From: Phaeosaccion multiseriatum
Taxonomy: Eukaryota; Ochrophyta, other classes
DNA: 64,000 bases
Direction of reading: 5' to 3'
Assembly: GCA_965112735.1 (NCBI GenBank)
Contig: OZ218954.1
Location: 1,302,001 to 1,366,000 of the forward strand
Below, piece by piece: positions 40,776 through 51,571 of the stretch. Numbering within the stretch: the stretch's first letter is position 1; every line of letters starts with the position of its first letter. The notes under the pieces are model-generated. The model worked only from the letters and a program-made list of their open reading frames with translations, did no database searches and was not told the origin of the DNA. A program made the translations under genes and the position numbers.

Positions 40776-42034
40776 TACCCTGACTATCGTTAACGCCTAT
40801 CTTCTCTCCCTCACCACCCACCCCAAATGTCGAATTGGATGTATGTATGTATGTATGTATGTATGTATGTATGTATGTATGTATGTATATACGTGATGGA
40901 GAGCAGGGCGCCTCTCGAGCAGCAGCCGTCCGCATCCTTGCCAAGCAAGTGGTGCAGGTACGCAACACCAAGAACCGCCTGTACGAGGGCCGCGCGCACT
41001 TGAACAGCGTGTCCATGCAGATCCAGCAGCAGCTCAGCATGATTAAGGTGGGGTGCAATACTTGTGCGTTGGAGCCTTTGTAGGCGTCCGAGAAGGGCAC
41101 AGGGAAGGAGAGAGGGAAAGAAGAAAGAAGGCAGTTCCTACTTCCTGCCCCTTGTGTACTACCAATGGGGGAGGGCGCTTCAAAGCAAGCGAGACTTGAG
41201 TAACAGTATCCTCATCCAACCTATCATGTGGGACGAACCTTCGAGCCCTGCTGTGCGTCACCTTGCCCTCCCTTACCTTCCCTTCCGTTCCCTCCTGTCC
41301 TCTTCACTCCCCTCCTCTCCCCTCCCCTCCCTGTCCCTCTCCCTCCCTCAACAGGTGGCAGGCTGTATGCAGTCAAGCACTGAGATTATGGCTGCAGTGG
41401 GCAAGTTGGTGCAGATCCCTGAGGTTGCCGCCACCATGACCGACCTTGCAAGGGAGATGGAGAGGGCCGGACTTGTGGAAGAGATCGTCACGGACGGTCT
41501 CGAGACCCTGGATGTGAGTGTGTGTGTGTGCGTGTGTGGGTGTGTTTGGGAGTGCTTGGGTGTATATTGCTGTGCGTGTTTGTGCGCTTGAGCCTCCTCC
41601 TCCTTCTCCTCCTCCCCCTCCTCCTCCTTCTTCTTCTCCTCCTCCTCCTCCTCCTCCTCCTCCTCCTCCTCCCATGGTTGGTCGACTCTTGTTGTTGGCT
41701 TATGTCCACAGTCGGTCGACTCTTTTTGTTGTCCACTGTCGTTTCAAGGGTCAGGAGGGCGCCGCTCCGAATGAGTGTGTGTTGTGTGGTGCTGCCTGTT
41801 ATTCTCACTCCCCTCCCCCCCCATATCTCCGCACACCCGCAGCCCGACGGTATTGAGTCAGAGGTGGACGCACAAGTCGATCTAGTGGTTTCCGAGATTA
41901 CGGCAGGCTTACTCACGGGCGCGGTTGACGCACCCACGGCCATGCCGGCGCAGGAGGAGGCCGAGGCGGAGGAGGGGAAGCAGGAGGAGGAGGGGGCTAT
42001 GGATGAAATGAAGGCACGCTTAGCGAGCTTGTAG
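40126..42034 (+). CDS. VPS24: ESCRT-III subunit VPS24/CHMP3
   Basis: Builds membrane-remodelling filaments at endosomes with the other ESCRT-III proteins. Exons: 40126-40152, 40375-40509, 40907-41047, 41355-41513, 41843-42034; 654 bases in phase, 217 residues, the usual length. The start MMGRLFGKK is followed by VDPAEQAKEWKRKVRGEVR, the basic helix 1. VAGCMQSSTEIMAAVGKLVQ then IPEVAATMTDLAREM is diagnostic of VPS24/CHMP3 as against VPS2/CHMP2. An acidic C-terminal tail leads to MDEMKARLASL, a MIM1-like motif for MIT domains such as VPS4. The start could be either of two adjacent ATGs (40126 or 40129). The intron before exon 3 holds (CT)n and (GTAT)n repeats. Confidence 0.93.
40638..40890 (+). 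repeat. (CT)n and (GTAT)n microsatellites in a CHMP3 intron
   Basis: Intron 40510-40906 contains a (CT)n-rich block at about 40638-40775 and a (GTAT)n block at about 40841-40888, which runs almost to the acceptor at 40906. Confidence 0.9.
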
Positions 42035-43596
42035 AGGACCGCATTGCTTGTGGCAGAGCAGAGCTCGCAAAGTTGCACAGGGAAGGGAAAGGAGAGGCGA
42101 GAGGCGAAGCGCGGTTGTTAATCTCTCTCCCGTCTTGAGGGGGAGAAAGGAAGGGAAGGATATCTCTCTCCCGTCTTGAGGGGGTGTTGACGTGACGGGC
42201 TTCGTGTGTGTATACAACGACAGCCTCTTTCACCCTTGGGAAAGAGATGGAAGGTGGGAGGGAGGTGGGAGGGAGGAGGGAGGGAGGAGGGGGGGGGGGT
42301 AGGGGGGGCTGTGAGAGCTGGGCGAGAGAGCGTTTAAAGGCCATCGGATGGCATCGGATGGCATCGGATGGCATCGGATGGCATCGGATGGCATCGGATG
42401 GCGGACTGTCGCTTGTCGACTCTCTGTGCCCACAGCCTGGGTTCTTCGACACGTGGATGTGGGGTCTTTCTTTGGTCGGTGGGATGATGTCTCTCTCGTG
42501 CTCTGCCCTGCGGCCGACCCTCTCCTTGGCTTGTCTTGGGCTTTCTTCATGACGGCGCCTGTCTTCCTTCTTCCTCTGAGGCAGCGGCTTCCATCGCATC
42601 ACGTGACTGACCATTGCAGAGAGGAGGGAATGGAACACACACGCATATATTATTTGTTGTGATTGCTGCCCTTGGCCCTTCACTTGGCCCACACGATCGA
42701 CCTTCGAGAAGCGAGGCGATGGCACTGAATGGCGGAAGGAGAAGCAGAGCAGAGAAGAGCTCGGCGATGAACGACCTTTTCTCTTCAGCAGATGGAGAAG
42801 GAGGAGGAGAGGGAGAGGGATTGGACTCCTCTCCCGGAATGGGTTTGTTGCCCCCCCCCCCCCTTGGGCGGAATTGTGCATTCTTCGCCTTCCGTCTCCC
42901 TTGGGAGAGGCTCGGAAGGAGGACGTTGCTCGGCTCGGCTTGGCCTCATTCCTCTGAGCTTCTTGAAGCGATGAAGCGATACAGTCTTGTGTGTTTCTAT
43001 GGCGCAGGACCAGGAGAGGGGAAAGCTCTTTTGTGTGGGAAGCCGTTAAGGGCACGTGTCGTGTATGGGGGCAGCCACAGCCTACTGCTGTGCGCTGTCG
43101 TGTGGGCAGGAATGGGTGGCTGCCCTCGCCCCTGGTGATAGGTGCGTCCACGTGAAGAAGAAGCAAGTTATGATACTAACGGCAGGGAATGTACTACTAC
43201 GAAGGACGTAGTAGCTTTTAATCTTACAATACTTACTACTGTACTGTACTGCGCTGCAAAAAAACGAGTAGATGAAATCCAAACGGGGGGGAAAGCGCTC
43301 TTCACGACGCTCACTCACTTCACTTGTGCTTCTCTTGGTGCCGTTCGTTGCTCTCTCCGCACCTCTTGTTAGAGCCCCTCTTCTACGTCTGTATGTCTAT
43401 ATGCCTCTAAATGGTATGATACACACTACCTGCAACACGTCATTTACACCCTTCTCCCCTCCGCCGGTCTCCTCCACCCTCCTCCGCCCCCTTCTCTATG
43501 CATAGCTGCCCCTCCCACCATACACCCCCCATCAGTGCGCCTGTCTACTCTTGAAACTTTCATATACGCCCATCAACACGGCTACGGGGAGCTACA
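42035..43596. other. Convergent intergenic region with small tandem repeats
   Basis: About 1.56 kb. It has a direct repeat of TCTCTCTCCCGTCTTGAGGG (near 42124 and 42163) and a tandem array of the 10-mer GGCATCGGAT, about six units, at 42344-42402. An open frame ending at 43138 has no recognisable domain or splice support, so I do not call it a gene. Confidence 0.6.
42344..42402 (+). repeat. 10-bp tandem repeat GGCATCGGAT
   Basis: About six perfect units in the intergenic region after the CHMP3 gene. No coding role is apparent. Confidence 0.9.
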
Positions 43597-43798
43597 CTCC
43601 TCCTCCTCCTCCTCCTCCTCATCCTCCTCCTCCTCCTCCTCCTCCTCCTCCTCCTCCTCCTCCTCCTCCTCCTCCTCCTCCTCCTCCTCCTCCTCCTCCT
43701 CCTCCTCCTCCTCCTCCTCCTCCTCCTCCTCCTCCTCCTCCTCCTCCTCCTCCTCCTCCTCCTCCTCCTCCTCCTCCTCCTCCTCCTCCTCCTCCTCC
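43597..43798 (+). repeat. Long (TCC)n microsatellite
   Basis: About 200 bases of nearly pure TCC with one interruption near 43621. It lies just past the stop of the TAZ gene, so on that gene's strand it is a (GGA)n tract in the 3' UTR. Poly-Ser and poly-Glu reading frames here are artefacts. Confidence 0.95.
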
Positions 43799-43823
43799 CA
43801 TTGCCTTCTTACTTCAATTAAAA

Positions 43824-44986
43824 TTAGCTCGCCTCCTCCTCCCCCTCCTCCTCCCCCTCCTCCCCCCCCCCCTCTCCGACATCGTGGCTCACAAGCCACG
43901 ACTGCACCAGCGCGGAAAGGTTTCCGGTTGAAGTAGAGGCAAAGGCACTCCCATCATCACCACCATCATTGCCCCCTTCCCTTTCCTCCCTCCCCCCCCC
44001 CCCTCCTCCTTGTCCTTCTCCTCCGTTGTTTTTCGCCGTGGCCGCCACCGGACTCGCCGGGCTCCGAGTCGTGCCACGGTGGGCTTCTCCTGTATCACCA
44101 ACTGCTGTGGTATCACCGTCACCAACTCCAACCCCTCCTGCTGCCTCATATTGCACCACCCCAGAGCGCTTGTCCACCTTCTCAACCACCCCGGAGGAGG
44201 AGGACTCAGAGGGTCGGGAGGGATCCTCTGAATGCACTTGAGTGGACTCAGAGTGCAGAGTGAGGTCGGCAGGGGGCGGGGAAAGCATACCGTGCCGAAT
44301 ACCGTGCCGATGCATGGAGGGGTGGTCGGAGAAGGTAGGGCTCCGTGCCTCGTCATCCGCCAGGGCCCCGGTCAGCTCCTGTGGGAGATTGTATGGTAGT
44401 AAGTGAAAGTGACACTCACTCTCACTCACTCACTCACTCACTCACTCACTCACTCACTCACTCACTCACTCACTCACTCACTCACTCACTCACTCACTCA
44501 CTCACTCACTCACTCACTCACTCACTCACACTATCATGGTGCAAGCAAACAGCACTAGGAGTAGTCAAACGAAAGTTCGTAACAGCCGATCTACCGAGCA
44601 TGTTCGCTCTATAAATACTTTATATACTCACTCCCTCCTCATTCACTCCCTCACCTGCAGATTGGTCAGGCTTGGTGAATGGAAGCTACCCATGGATCCC
44701 AGTGACCCCATTGACGAAAGCCGCGCCATCACCGCCTCATCCAACGAGAGAGGACGTCTCCCGTCAGCCTCTCCATTCTCCTCCTGCTCCTGCTCCTGCT
44801 CCTCATCCTCCCCTCGTACCTCTTCTTCCTCCTCCTCCTCCTCCTCCTCCTCCTCCTCTTGCTGCTGCTGCCTCTTCTCCCGCTGATGCTGCTGTGCCTC
44901 CCCCGCCTCCTTCTTCTCGCCCTCCTCATCATCGCCCCCCTGCTCCTCCTCCTTTCCTCTCACGCGATCGACAGCCATGCCTCTCG

Positions 44987-45022
<36 letters not shown>

Positions 45023-46713
45023 CCTGCTGCTGTATCACCACCTGCTGGTGGTAGGCAATGCCTTCCTGTGGGGAGTGTGCAGCATGTGCGGTTGCTGCTG
45101 CTGTCGTGTTGGAGGTGAGGTTCGTTGGGCTCGCCAACAACTCCAAACTCCCCCAGCTCAAAGCACTGTCCCTCGACCCCGGAGGAAGACCACCACCGTT
45201 GCCACTCAACGGGCTACCCCCACCGAACCCTCCCCCCCTGGGGCTGTGACTCAGGTGGCTGCAACCCCCCTCTCCGATATAGAATCCTCCGCCTCCAGTC
45301 ACCGCCGCTGCCGCTGGGGAAGCTCGAGGGGAGGACGAGGACGAGAAGGTGGAGGTGGAGTTGGAGGTGGTGGTGGATCTCCCTGCTGCTCGACCCAATG
45401 GTGACGTTGGATGTTCCGCGAGAGAGGGCAAGACTGGGGACCCTAAGCCCGCCGGACACCTACCGCCATCGCCACCGCTTCGTCTTTGGTTTTGCTGCTG
45501 CTGTCCCTGCTGGTGTATCACCAACTGTTGCTGCGGCCCGCTGTTGCTGCTGCTGCTGCTGCTGCTCCTGCTCCTGCTGCTCTCTGGGTGGACATTGCCT
45601 AAGCACACGCTGGACGAGCCGGACTCCTTGCTGGAGGTCGAGCAGGAGGAGGAGGAGGAGCGTCGGAGGAAGCGCTTGCGGGGGCTTCCGCACATCGCCG
45701 AGAGAGTCGAGTGGGTGGGCTCCTTCTGAGGGGGTGTGGGGGGGTGAGGGAGAGGGGAAAGGCACGACGGGAGGTAGGGATGAGGATGAGATGGTGGACA
45801 ACAAGAGGAGGAAGAGTTGGGGGGAGGGGCGACAGAAGCACAGAGACGGTATCTCCACGCTCTTCCTCACTTTCGTCCGCACTTTGCCGACCCCGGCAGC
45901 TCGACTCCTGGCTGCTGAAGCACCAACAGCTGAAGCACCAACTGCTGAAGCACCAACTGCTGAAGCACCAACTGCTGAAGGTGCTGAAGCGCCTTGTCCT
46001 GCCGCTGTCTGACACTTCTGACCCTTCTGACCCTTCTGACCCTTCTGACCCTTCTGGGCCTTCTGAGCAGCGGCCGCCGCCATCTCCTGACGCATGAAGA
46101 AGCCTGGGGCGACGCCTCCCAGATCGTTCCCGTCGGCGTCTCGGAAGTGAAGCTGGTGGGGTGAGGCAGAGGCAGAGGCAGAGGCAGTAGTTGGTGATAC
46201 AGGGGAGGGAGGGGCAGAGAGGCAGGGGAAGGGGCGGTGCATGTGTGAGATGAGTCAAGAGGGACAGAGGAATGTCAGTGGAAGTACAGGAGGACTCAAG
46301 ACCACAGGGGATGTGGGACAGAGCGCACCAAACAAGTGGAGTCGATCGAGTCTTTTGCATCCGCTGCCATCCTCCCTCCGTCCCTCCCTCCGTCCCTCCC
46401 TCTGTACTCTCTCTCTTCTCCTCTGCGCCTCACCATGCCGTTCTTGAAACCTCCTGCCTTGGAAGATGAGGCCTTCTCGCCTCCCGCCGCGCCGTTCCCC
46501 ACCGCTGCCCCCCCCCCCCGCTCCTCCTCCCTCTCCCTCCACCTCTCGGCCCTCTGCCCTCGCCTTGGCTCTCTTCTTCTCCTCCATCTCCTTCCTCTTC
46601 TCTCTGCGCAGCTCGTGGCTTGCCTCTATTTTGCGTCGGTGCATGGCCTGAAGGTGTAACCAACTTCCTTCTCGAATCATTACGCGGACCCTAGGGCAGG
46701 GTTGGAGGGCACG

Positions 46714-46759
<46 letters not shown>

Positions 46760-47752
46760 CAGTCGATCAAAGGAGAAGGGAACGGGTGGGGAGGGAGAGG
46801 AGGAGGCATTAGATGAAGGCAAAAAGAGATAAATGTGAACGATTGCGGAAGAGAAGGGAGATTCTTGGGCTTTGCCCGCCTTCTTCCGCTTCTGTTCGAC
46901 TCCCTCACGCACACGCACTCCCTCACAACTCATTCACTCCCTCCCTCACAACTCACTCACTCACTCACTCACTCACTCACTTACTCACTCACTTACTCAC
47001 TCACTCACTCACTCACTCACTCACTCACTCACTCACTCACTCACTCACTCACACACTCACTCACTCACTCACTCACTCACTCACTCTCTCACTACTCACT
47101 CACTCACTCACTCACTCACCAACTCACTCACTCACTCACTCACTCACTCACTCACTCACCCGCCGCACAAGGGGCACGCTGTGTCCTTGCAGCAGTGGTA
47201 ATGGCTCAGCACACAGCGAGACGAAAAGCAGTGCGGATATGGGCACACAGCCACGGCGGCGATGTGAGAAGGGATGGCAGTGGAGGGGCTGCTGCTGCTG
47301 CTGCTGCTACTATTGCTGGCGCTGCTCTTCTTGGAGTCCCCGGGGTTGGAGTCCCGGGGGGCTTTGCCGGACTCCGATTCCCCGTGGGGTGGAGGAGGAC
47401 TGCCCACGCCGGTCTTGTACTTGCAAGTGGCCATGTGCCGCAGTAGACTGAAGGAAGGATGGATAGATGAGAGCGGTACAGCCCAAGAGAAAAGAGCGGG
47501 GTGGGGTGAGAGGGGCATAGGGCAAAAGCCGGACACACCCACGCCGCATGCATCTGCCCCCCCCCCCCCCCCCCAACACACACACACATGCACACACGCA
47601 CGCACCCGCGCACTTGCTCGCAATTGGGGTAGTCTGTGCACTCGGAGCCCAAACAGGGGCACTTGAAGGCGTGCAGCAGCAGGAGGAGGCGGCCCTGCAG
47701 CAGATGCACCGCGTGGTTCAGGCGAGGGCGTAATCCTCCCTCTCCCCCCCCC

Positions 47753-47800
<48 letters not shown>

Positions 47801-47961
47801 AGTCGTTGTTGCTGTTGCTGCTGCGGTGGCTGTCCCTGCTGGTGGTAGGTGTGGTATGTAAACATCAGACGGTGACAAGCAAGGGACGAGGCGAGATGAC
47901 ATATCAGAGACACAGAGTGGAGAGAAAGTGGGAGAGAAAAGAGTGGGACAGAGAGAAGAGA

Positions 47962-48001
<40 letters not shown>

Positions 48002-50133
48002 GATGGCGAGAGCAAAGAGAGACGGAGGACAGCCGCGACTCTCCCCCCCCAACAACCTGTCCCCTCCTCCCCCTTCCCGTCTCTGCCCCCCCATTACCTT
48101 ATCGAAGCGTCTGGGTGTTGAGCTCATGGCCCCCTTCGACAGTCCTCCCGTATCCCCCCCGAGGCCTTCTCCAGGGGGCGCAGCCTCCCCCAAGGAGCCC
48201 GCTCCGGCTCCCTCTCCTCCCCCTCCTCCTCCTCCTGCTGCTGCTCCTCCTCCTCCTCCTCCTCCTCCTCCTCCTCCTCCTCCTCCTCCTCCTCTTCCTC
48301 TTCCTCCTCCTCCTCCTCCTCCTCCTCCTCCTCCTCCTCCTCCTCCTCCTTTTCCTCCTCGGCCCTCCTCAGCAGCCCCGCCTGCAGCCCCTCCGCCCAC
48401 CGGGGCTGTCCGTCGTCGGAGCCGTGGTAGAACGCTGCAGGACGACCCGTTGCCACCTTGGGCCGCCCCTCGTCGCACCCCCTCCCTTCTCGACTCGTTC
48501 TTCGCCATCAGCTGCCTTATGTGTCCGTGGTCGTTGTCTGCTTCCACCCCCCCTCGTGCTCCATCATCGACGTCTGCCGCATATCCCGGGCGTGAAGCCT
48601 CCGGCTTGTTGTTGGTTTTGGGTTTAGCGTTGGTGTTGGTGCTGCTGTTGTTGTTGTTGGTGGCGGTGGTGGTGGTGGTGGTGGTGGCGGAGGTGCTGTT
48701 GTCGCCGTTGCTGCTCTTGTTGCTGCCGTCGTCGTTTTTGTCGTTGCCGTTGTTGTTATTCTTTGCGACGATGTCCTCCTCCTCCAGCTTGACCTGCGCA
48801 ACCCCCCCTTCGTCCAAGCCCCCCTCTTCTCTGCGCTTCTCCATACCCTCCGATGCCCGCCTCACTGACTTGCTGTCTCCGTCTCTTCCTTCTTTGCGCT
48901 CCTCCTCCGTCTCCGCTTTCACCTCCGCTGCCTTGCTGTCACCATCGCCGTTGTCACGGTCGATGACTTCACCACCGCTCACACTCTCCAACTTCTCACC
49001 TTTTCTCCTCGTCCTACATTTGTCCTCCTCTTGCTCCATCGTCACTGCCTCTGCCGCTGCTGCACCACCAACTCTTGCTGCTGCTGGTGCTGTCCCTGCT
49101 ACCGCTGCTGCTCCAGCTGCTACCTCTGCCGCTGCGTCTCCGCCTCCAGCCCGGTCGCTTATCGGAGCCTCTGTGTCAATCCGCCGGCTCGGAGACCCCC
49201 GTCCTGTCCTCTCTGCGCTGATGACGACGTTCTCCTTGTCACCACAGGGCCGCTTCTTGTGGGGTTCCGCATCGGGGTCATTGTCATGGTCTTTCAAGCT
49301 CTTCGCCAGCTTTAGCTTCTCAGTGCGGAGGAGAGGGATGGCGCTAGCCTTACGCTTCTTCGAGAGCGTCTGTTGTTGCTGCTGCTGTATCACCAACTGC
49401 CGCGCCTTATCCTGCTCAGTGGCCATTGCTTGAGCGATGGCCTTGGCTCGAGCAAGGCGGGAGGCAGTAAGGGTGCAGAGCAGGTGGGCGGCAAGACAAG
49501 CAGCAGGTAGGTGCAGCAGCGGGTAAGGGCCAGCAGGCAAAGGAGGAGGGCGCCAGAATTCTTATTCCTCCCACAAGAAAATCCCTTCTTGTCTTCCGGC
49601 CCTGTGCAAAAAGCACCCTTTGGGATAAGAGCTCCATGGATAGCTGCATGGACAGCCCCCGCATGGTGTAATAAGGTAGGGCAGGCCTTTTGCTTGCCTC
49701 GAGTGGGTGGGTGAGTGGAAGTGCTGCCTCTCGCTCTCTCTCTCTCACCTCGACTTTGTCCGCCTCTTGGAGGTCCTGGAGCGATCCATGGCGCTTGAGG
49801 GTGCCTAGTAGAAGGGCATGTTTTGCTATGCTCGCGCTAAGACACGAGGTGGAGGCACTGCGGAGATATTCATCCCTGCAGGCAGGTCGGAAGAGGGCGG
49901 GGGAAGGGAGAACGGAGGCAGGAGGAAGTGGGAGGGAGAGGGACAGGGCGAGGAAGGAGGAGAAGCCAAGTAAGTGCACAAGAAGGCAGAGAGGGGCTTC
50001 ATGGTTCTTGCAACTACACGATTCCTCCTACCTGCTGCTGGCCAAATCGTGCAAGGAGCCTTCCAGTTGGGTGCTGAGATGCTGCACGCGTCCCTGGGAC
50101 CATGAGGGCTGCCTCGTCCGCACACTAGCCACA
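43824..50133 (-). CDS. TAZ zinc-finger protein (5' end incomplete)
   Basis: Likely nuclear, with a TAZ zinc finger like those of CBP/p300 and plant HAC proteins; no acetyltransferase domain is seen. Exons on the minus strand: 50133-50032, 49875-49749, 49441-48098, about 47842-47606, 47447-47160, about 46663-46434, 46152-45871, 45725-44655, 44378-43824. The TAZ domain joins two exons: HAFKCPCLGSECTDYPNC, then VRGLLRHMATCKYKTG, then CPYPHCFSSRCVLSHYHCC and CPLCGG. An N-terminal coiled coil (LLLGTLKRHGSLQDLQEADK) precedes long Gln, Asn and Gly-rich linkers. The acidic, Ser-rich C-terminus ends EEGEEEAS. Phase fails by one base across exon 46663-46434, which holds a run of 12 C (46508-46519), so an indel there or another splice site is likely. 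No start codon was found upstream of 50133. Confidence 0.7.
44416..44528 (+). repeat. (CTCA)n microsatellite in a TAZ-gene intron
   Basis: About 110 bases of nearly perfect tetranucleotide in the intron 44654-44379. On the coding strand it reads (GTGA)n. Confidence 0.95.
46920..47159 (+). repeat. (CTCA)n array ending exactly at a splice donor
   Basis: The intron after the TAZ exon 47447-47160 begins, on the minus strand, GTGAGTGAGTGAG and continues as a tetranucleotide array for about 240 bases. Confidence 0.93.
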
Positions 50134-50330
50134 CTGAGCGAGTGATAAAGAGGGCAGTGATCAGTCAAGGGGGTGGGGGTTAAGACTTGGGGGATGGGTC
50201 CAGCGGGAACATGCCTCAAGAGCCTCAGAACTTGTTCCACGCTCGGGCCAGCGGTAGGAGCAGAACGCAGCGAAGCACAAACACAATATTCAGATCCAGA
50301 GCACAATGGTCCGGAAGATAATCCACTCAC
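50134..50330. promoter_or_regulatory. Probable divergent promoter region
   Basis: About 200 bases between the first visible exon of the TAZ gene (minus) and the proposed start of the NCA2-like gene (plus). It may also hold an unseen first exon of the TAZ gene. No promoter motif is recognised. Confidence 0.3.
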
Positions 50331-51534
50331 ATGCCAGCGTGGACCCGCCTCCGAGTGGACTCATCCACCTCAATCACGCTGCTTCGTTTCATTCCTCCCC
50401 GTCCATCTTCAACTTGGATAAAACCGGCTCGCACGTTGAAGAAACTTCACATCCAGTCTGCCAACTTCCCTCTCGAATCAGAGTATCCCCGCCCCCCCCC
50501 GCCAGCACCTCTCTCCTTCAAGGAGGGCTCAACTTTGAAACTTGATTGCTTGGACGGAGGAGGGGCAAAAGCAAACAGCAAGGGAGCATCTGTGAAGTGT
50601 TCTTGATCACCAACATGCACCCTTCGATCGTTGTTGTCGAAGGCGATCCGAAGGCTTTTATGTATTCGTCTTTTCCAGCTTTTCCCTCATGTGGTCGCTC
50701 TCCGATGATGGAGAGACATCGCGACTCGTGAACGCCACTCTCCACATCAAACACAACGCTCTGTATCAAAAGGTGGGTGTGCACAATAACCTGGGTGGGG
50801 GGAAGGAAGGGAGGCGCTTGCTCTTGCCACCCTTTCGCAAAGCGGCTCCCGGAACAGCAGACATGAGGTTTGGGAGTCAGTACAGTAGACGGCACGGCGC
50901 ATTTTCGACATCCGTGTTCACTTTCGTCTTGTGTGTTTCTACGTCTCGGTGGTGCCACAGGGTCGGCGTCGCTCCTCCTCGGCCGCTACGCCTGACGTTC
51001 CTCAAGACTTTCGAGTTCTGGAGGAGGATATTCGAAGGCGAGAGGAGGCACTGCTAGACGAGTGGGAAGAGGAGGGAGAGGATGGCGAGGGAAGGGACAC
51101 CTGCTGGAGAAGGAGGGAGAGGGGGGGAGGGGATGCTTCGCGTATGACGGGCGACATTTCCCTTCTCCCCAGCAGCAGCTCCACATGGGATGCCATCTGC
51201 GTGGGAGACGAGGAGGAGCCGCCTCCCCGGGTCGTTGACGTGGCCGCCTTTGCGGAGCTGCTGCTGCAGGCCATGGTGGATAGCCAATTGGAGGCCTGCG
51301 GCAGCCTCCACGACGGTACGTAACTTTTTCGCGGTAAACCAGTTTGTAAAGAAATTATACGTAGGCGGGAGAGTGATAAAGCTATAGAAGAATAGACTCA
51401 TGAGTGAACTATACTAAGCTAAGGCCTGAAGCTATTTGCGTCCCGAAGGGAGAGGAAGAAGTGATGGTAGGAGAGGAGAGGTTCAGCGGCCGAGGAGGTG
51501 GAGGTCGGTAGGGGTTGTGGAGGGGTAAGGGATA

Positions 51535-51571
<37 letters not shown>

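Noticed and set aside
42614-43138. Open frame of 174 codons on the plus strand
   Set aside because: No recognisable domain, no splice partner, and composition like the surrounding intergenic DNA.
43535-43936. Long poly-Ser, poly-Pro, poly-Glu and poly-Gly reading frames here and at 8436-8747, 48124-48456 and 53895-54275
   Set aside because: They are products of (TCC)n or (CTC)n microsatellites open in all frames, without start context, domains or splice sites. Where a Gly-rich tract is truly coding (48098-49441) it is covered by the TAZ gene.
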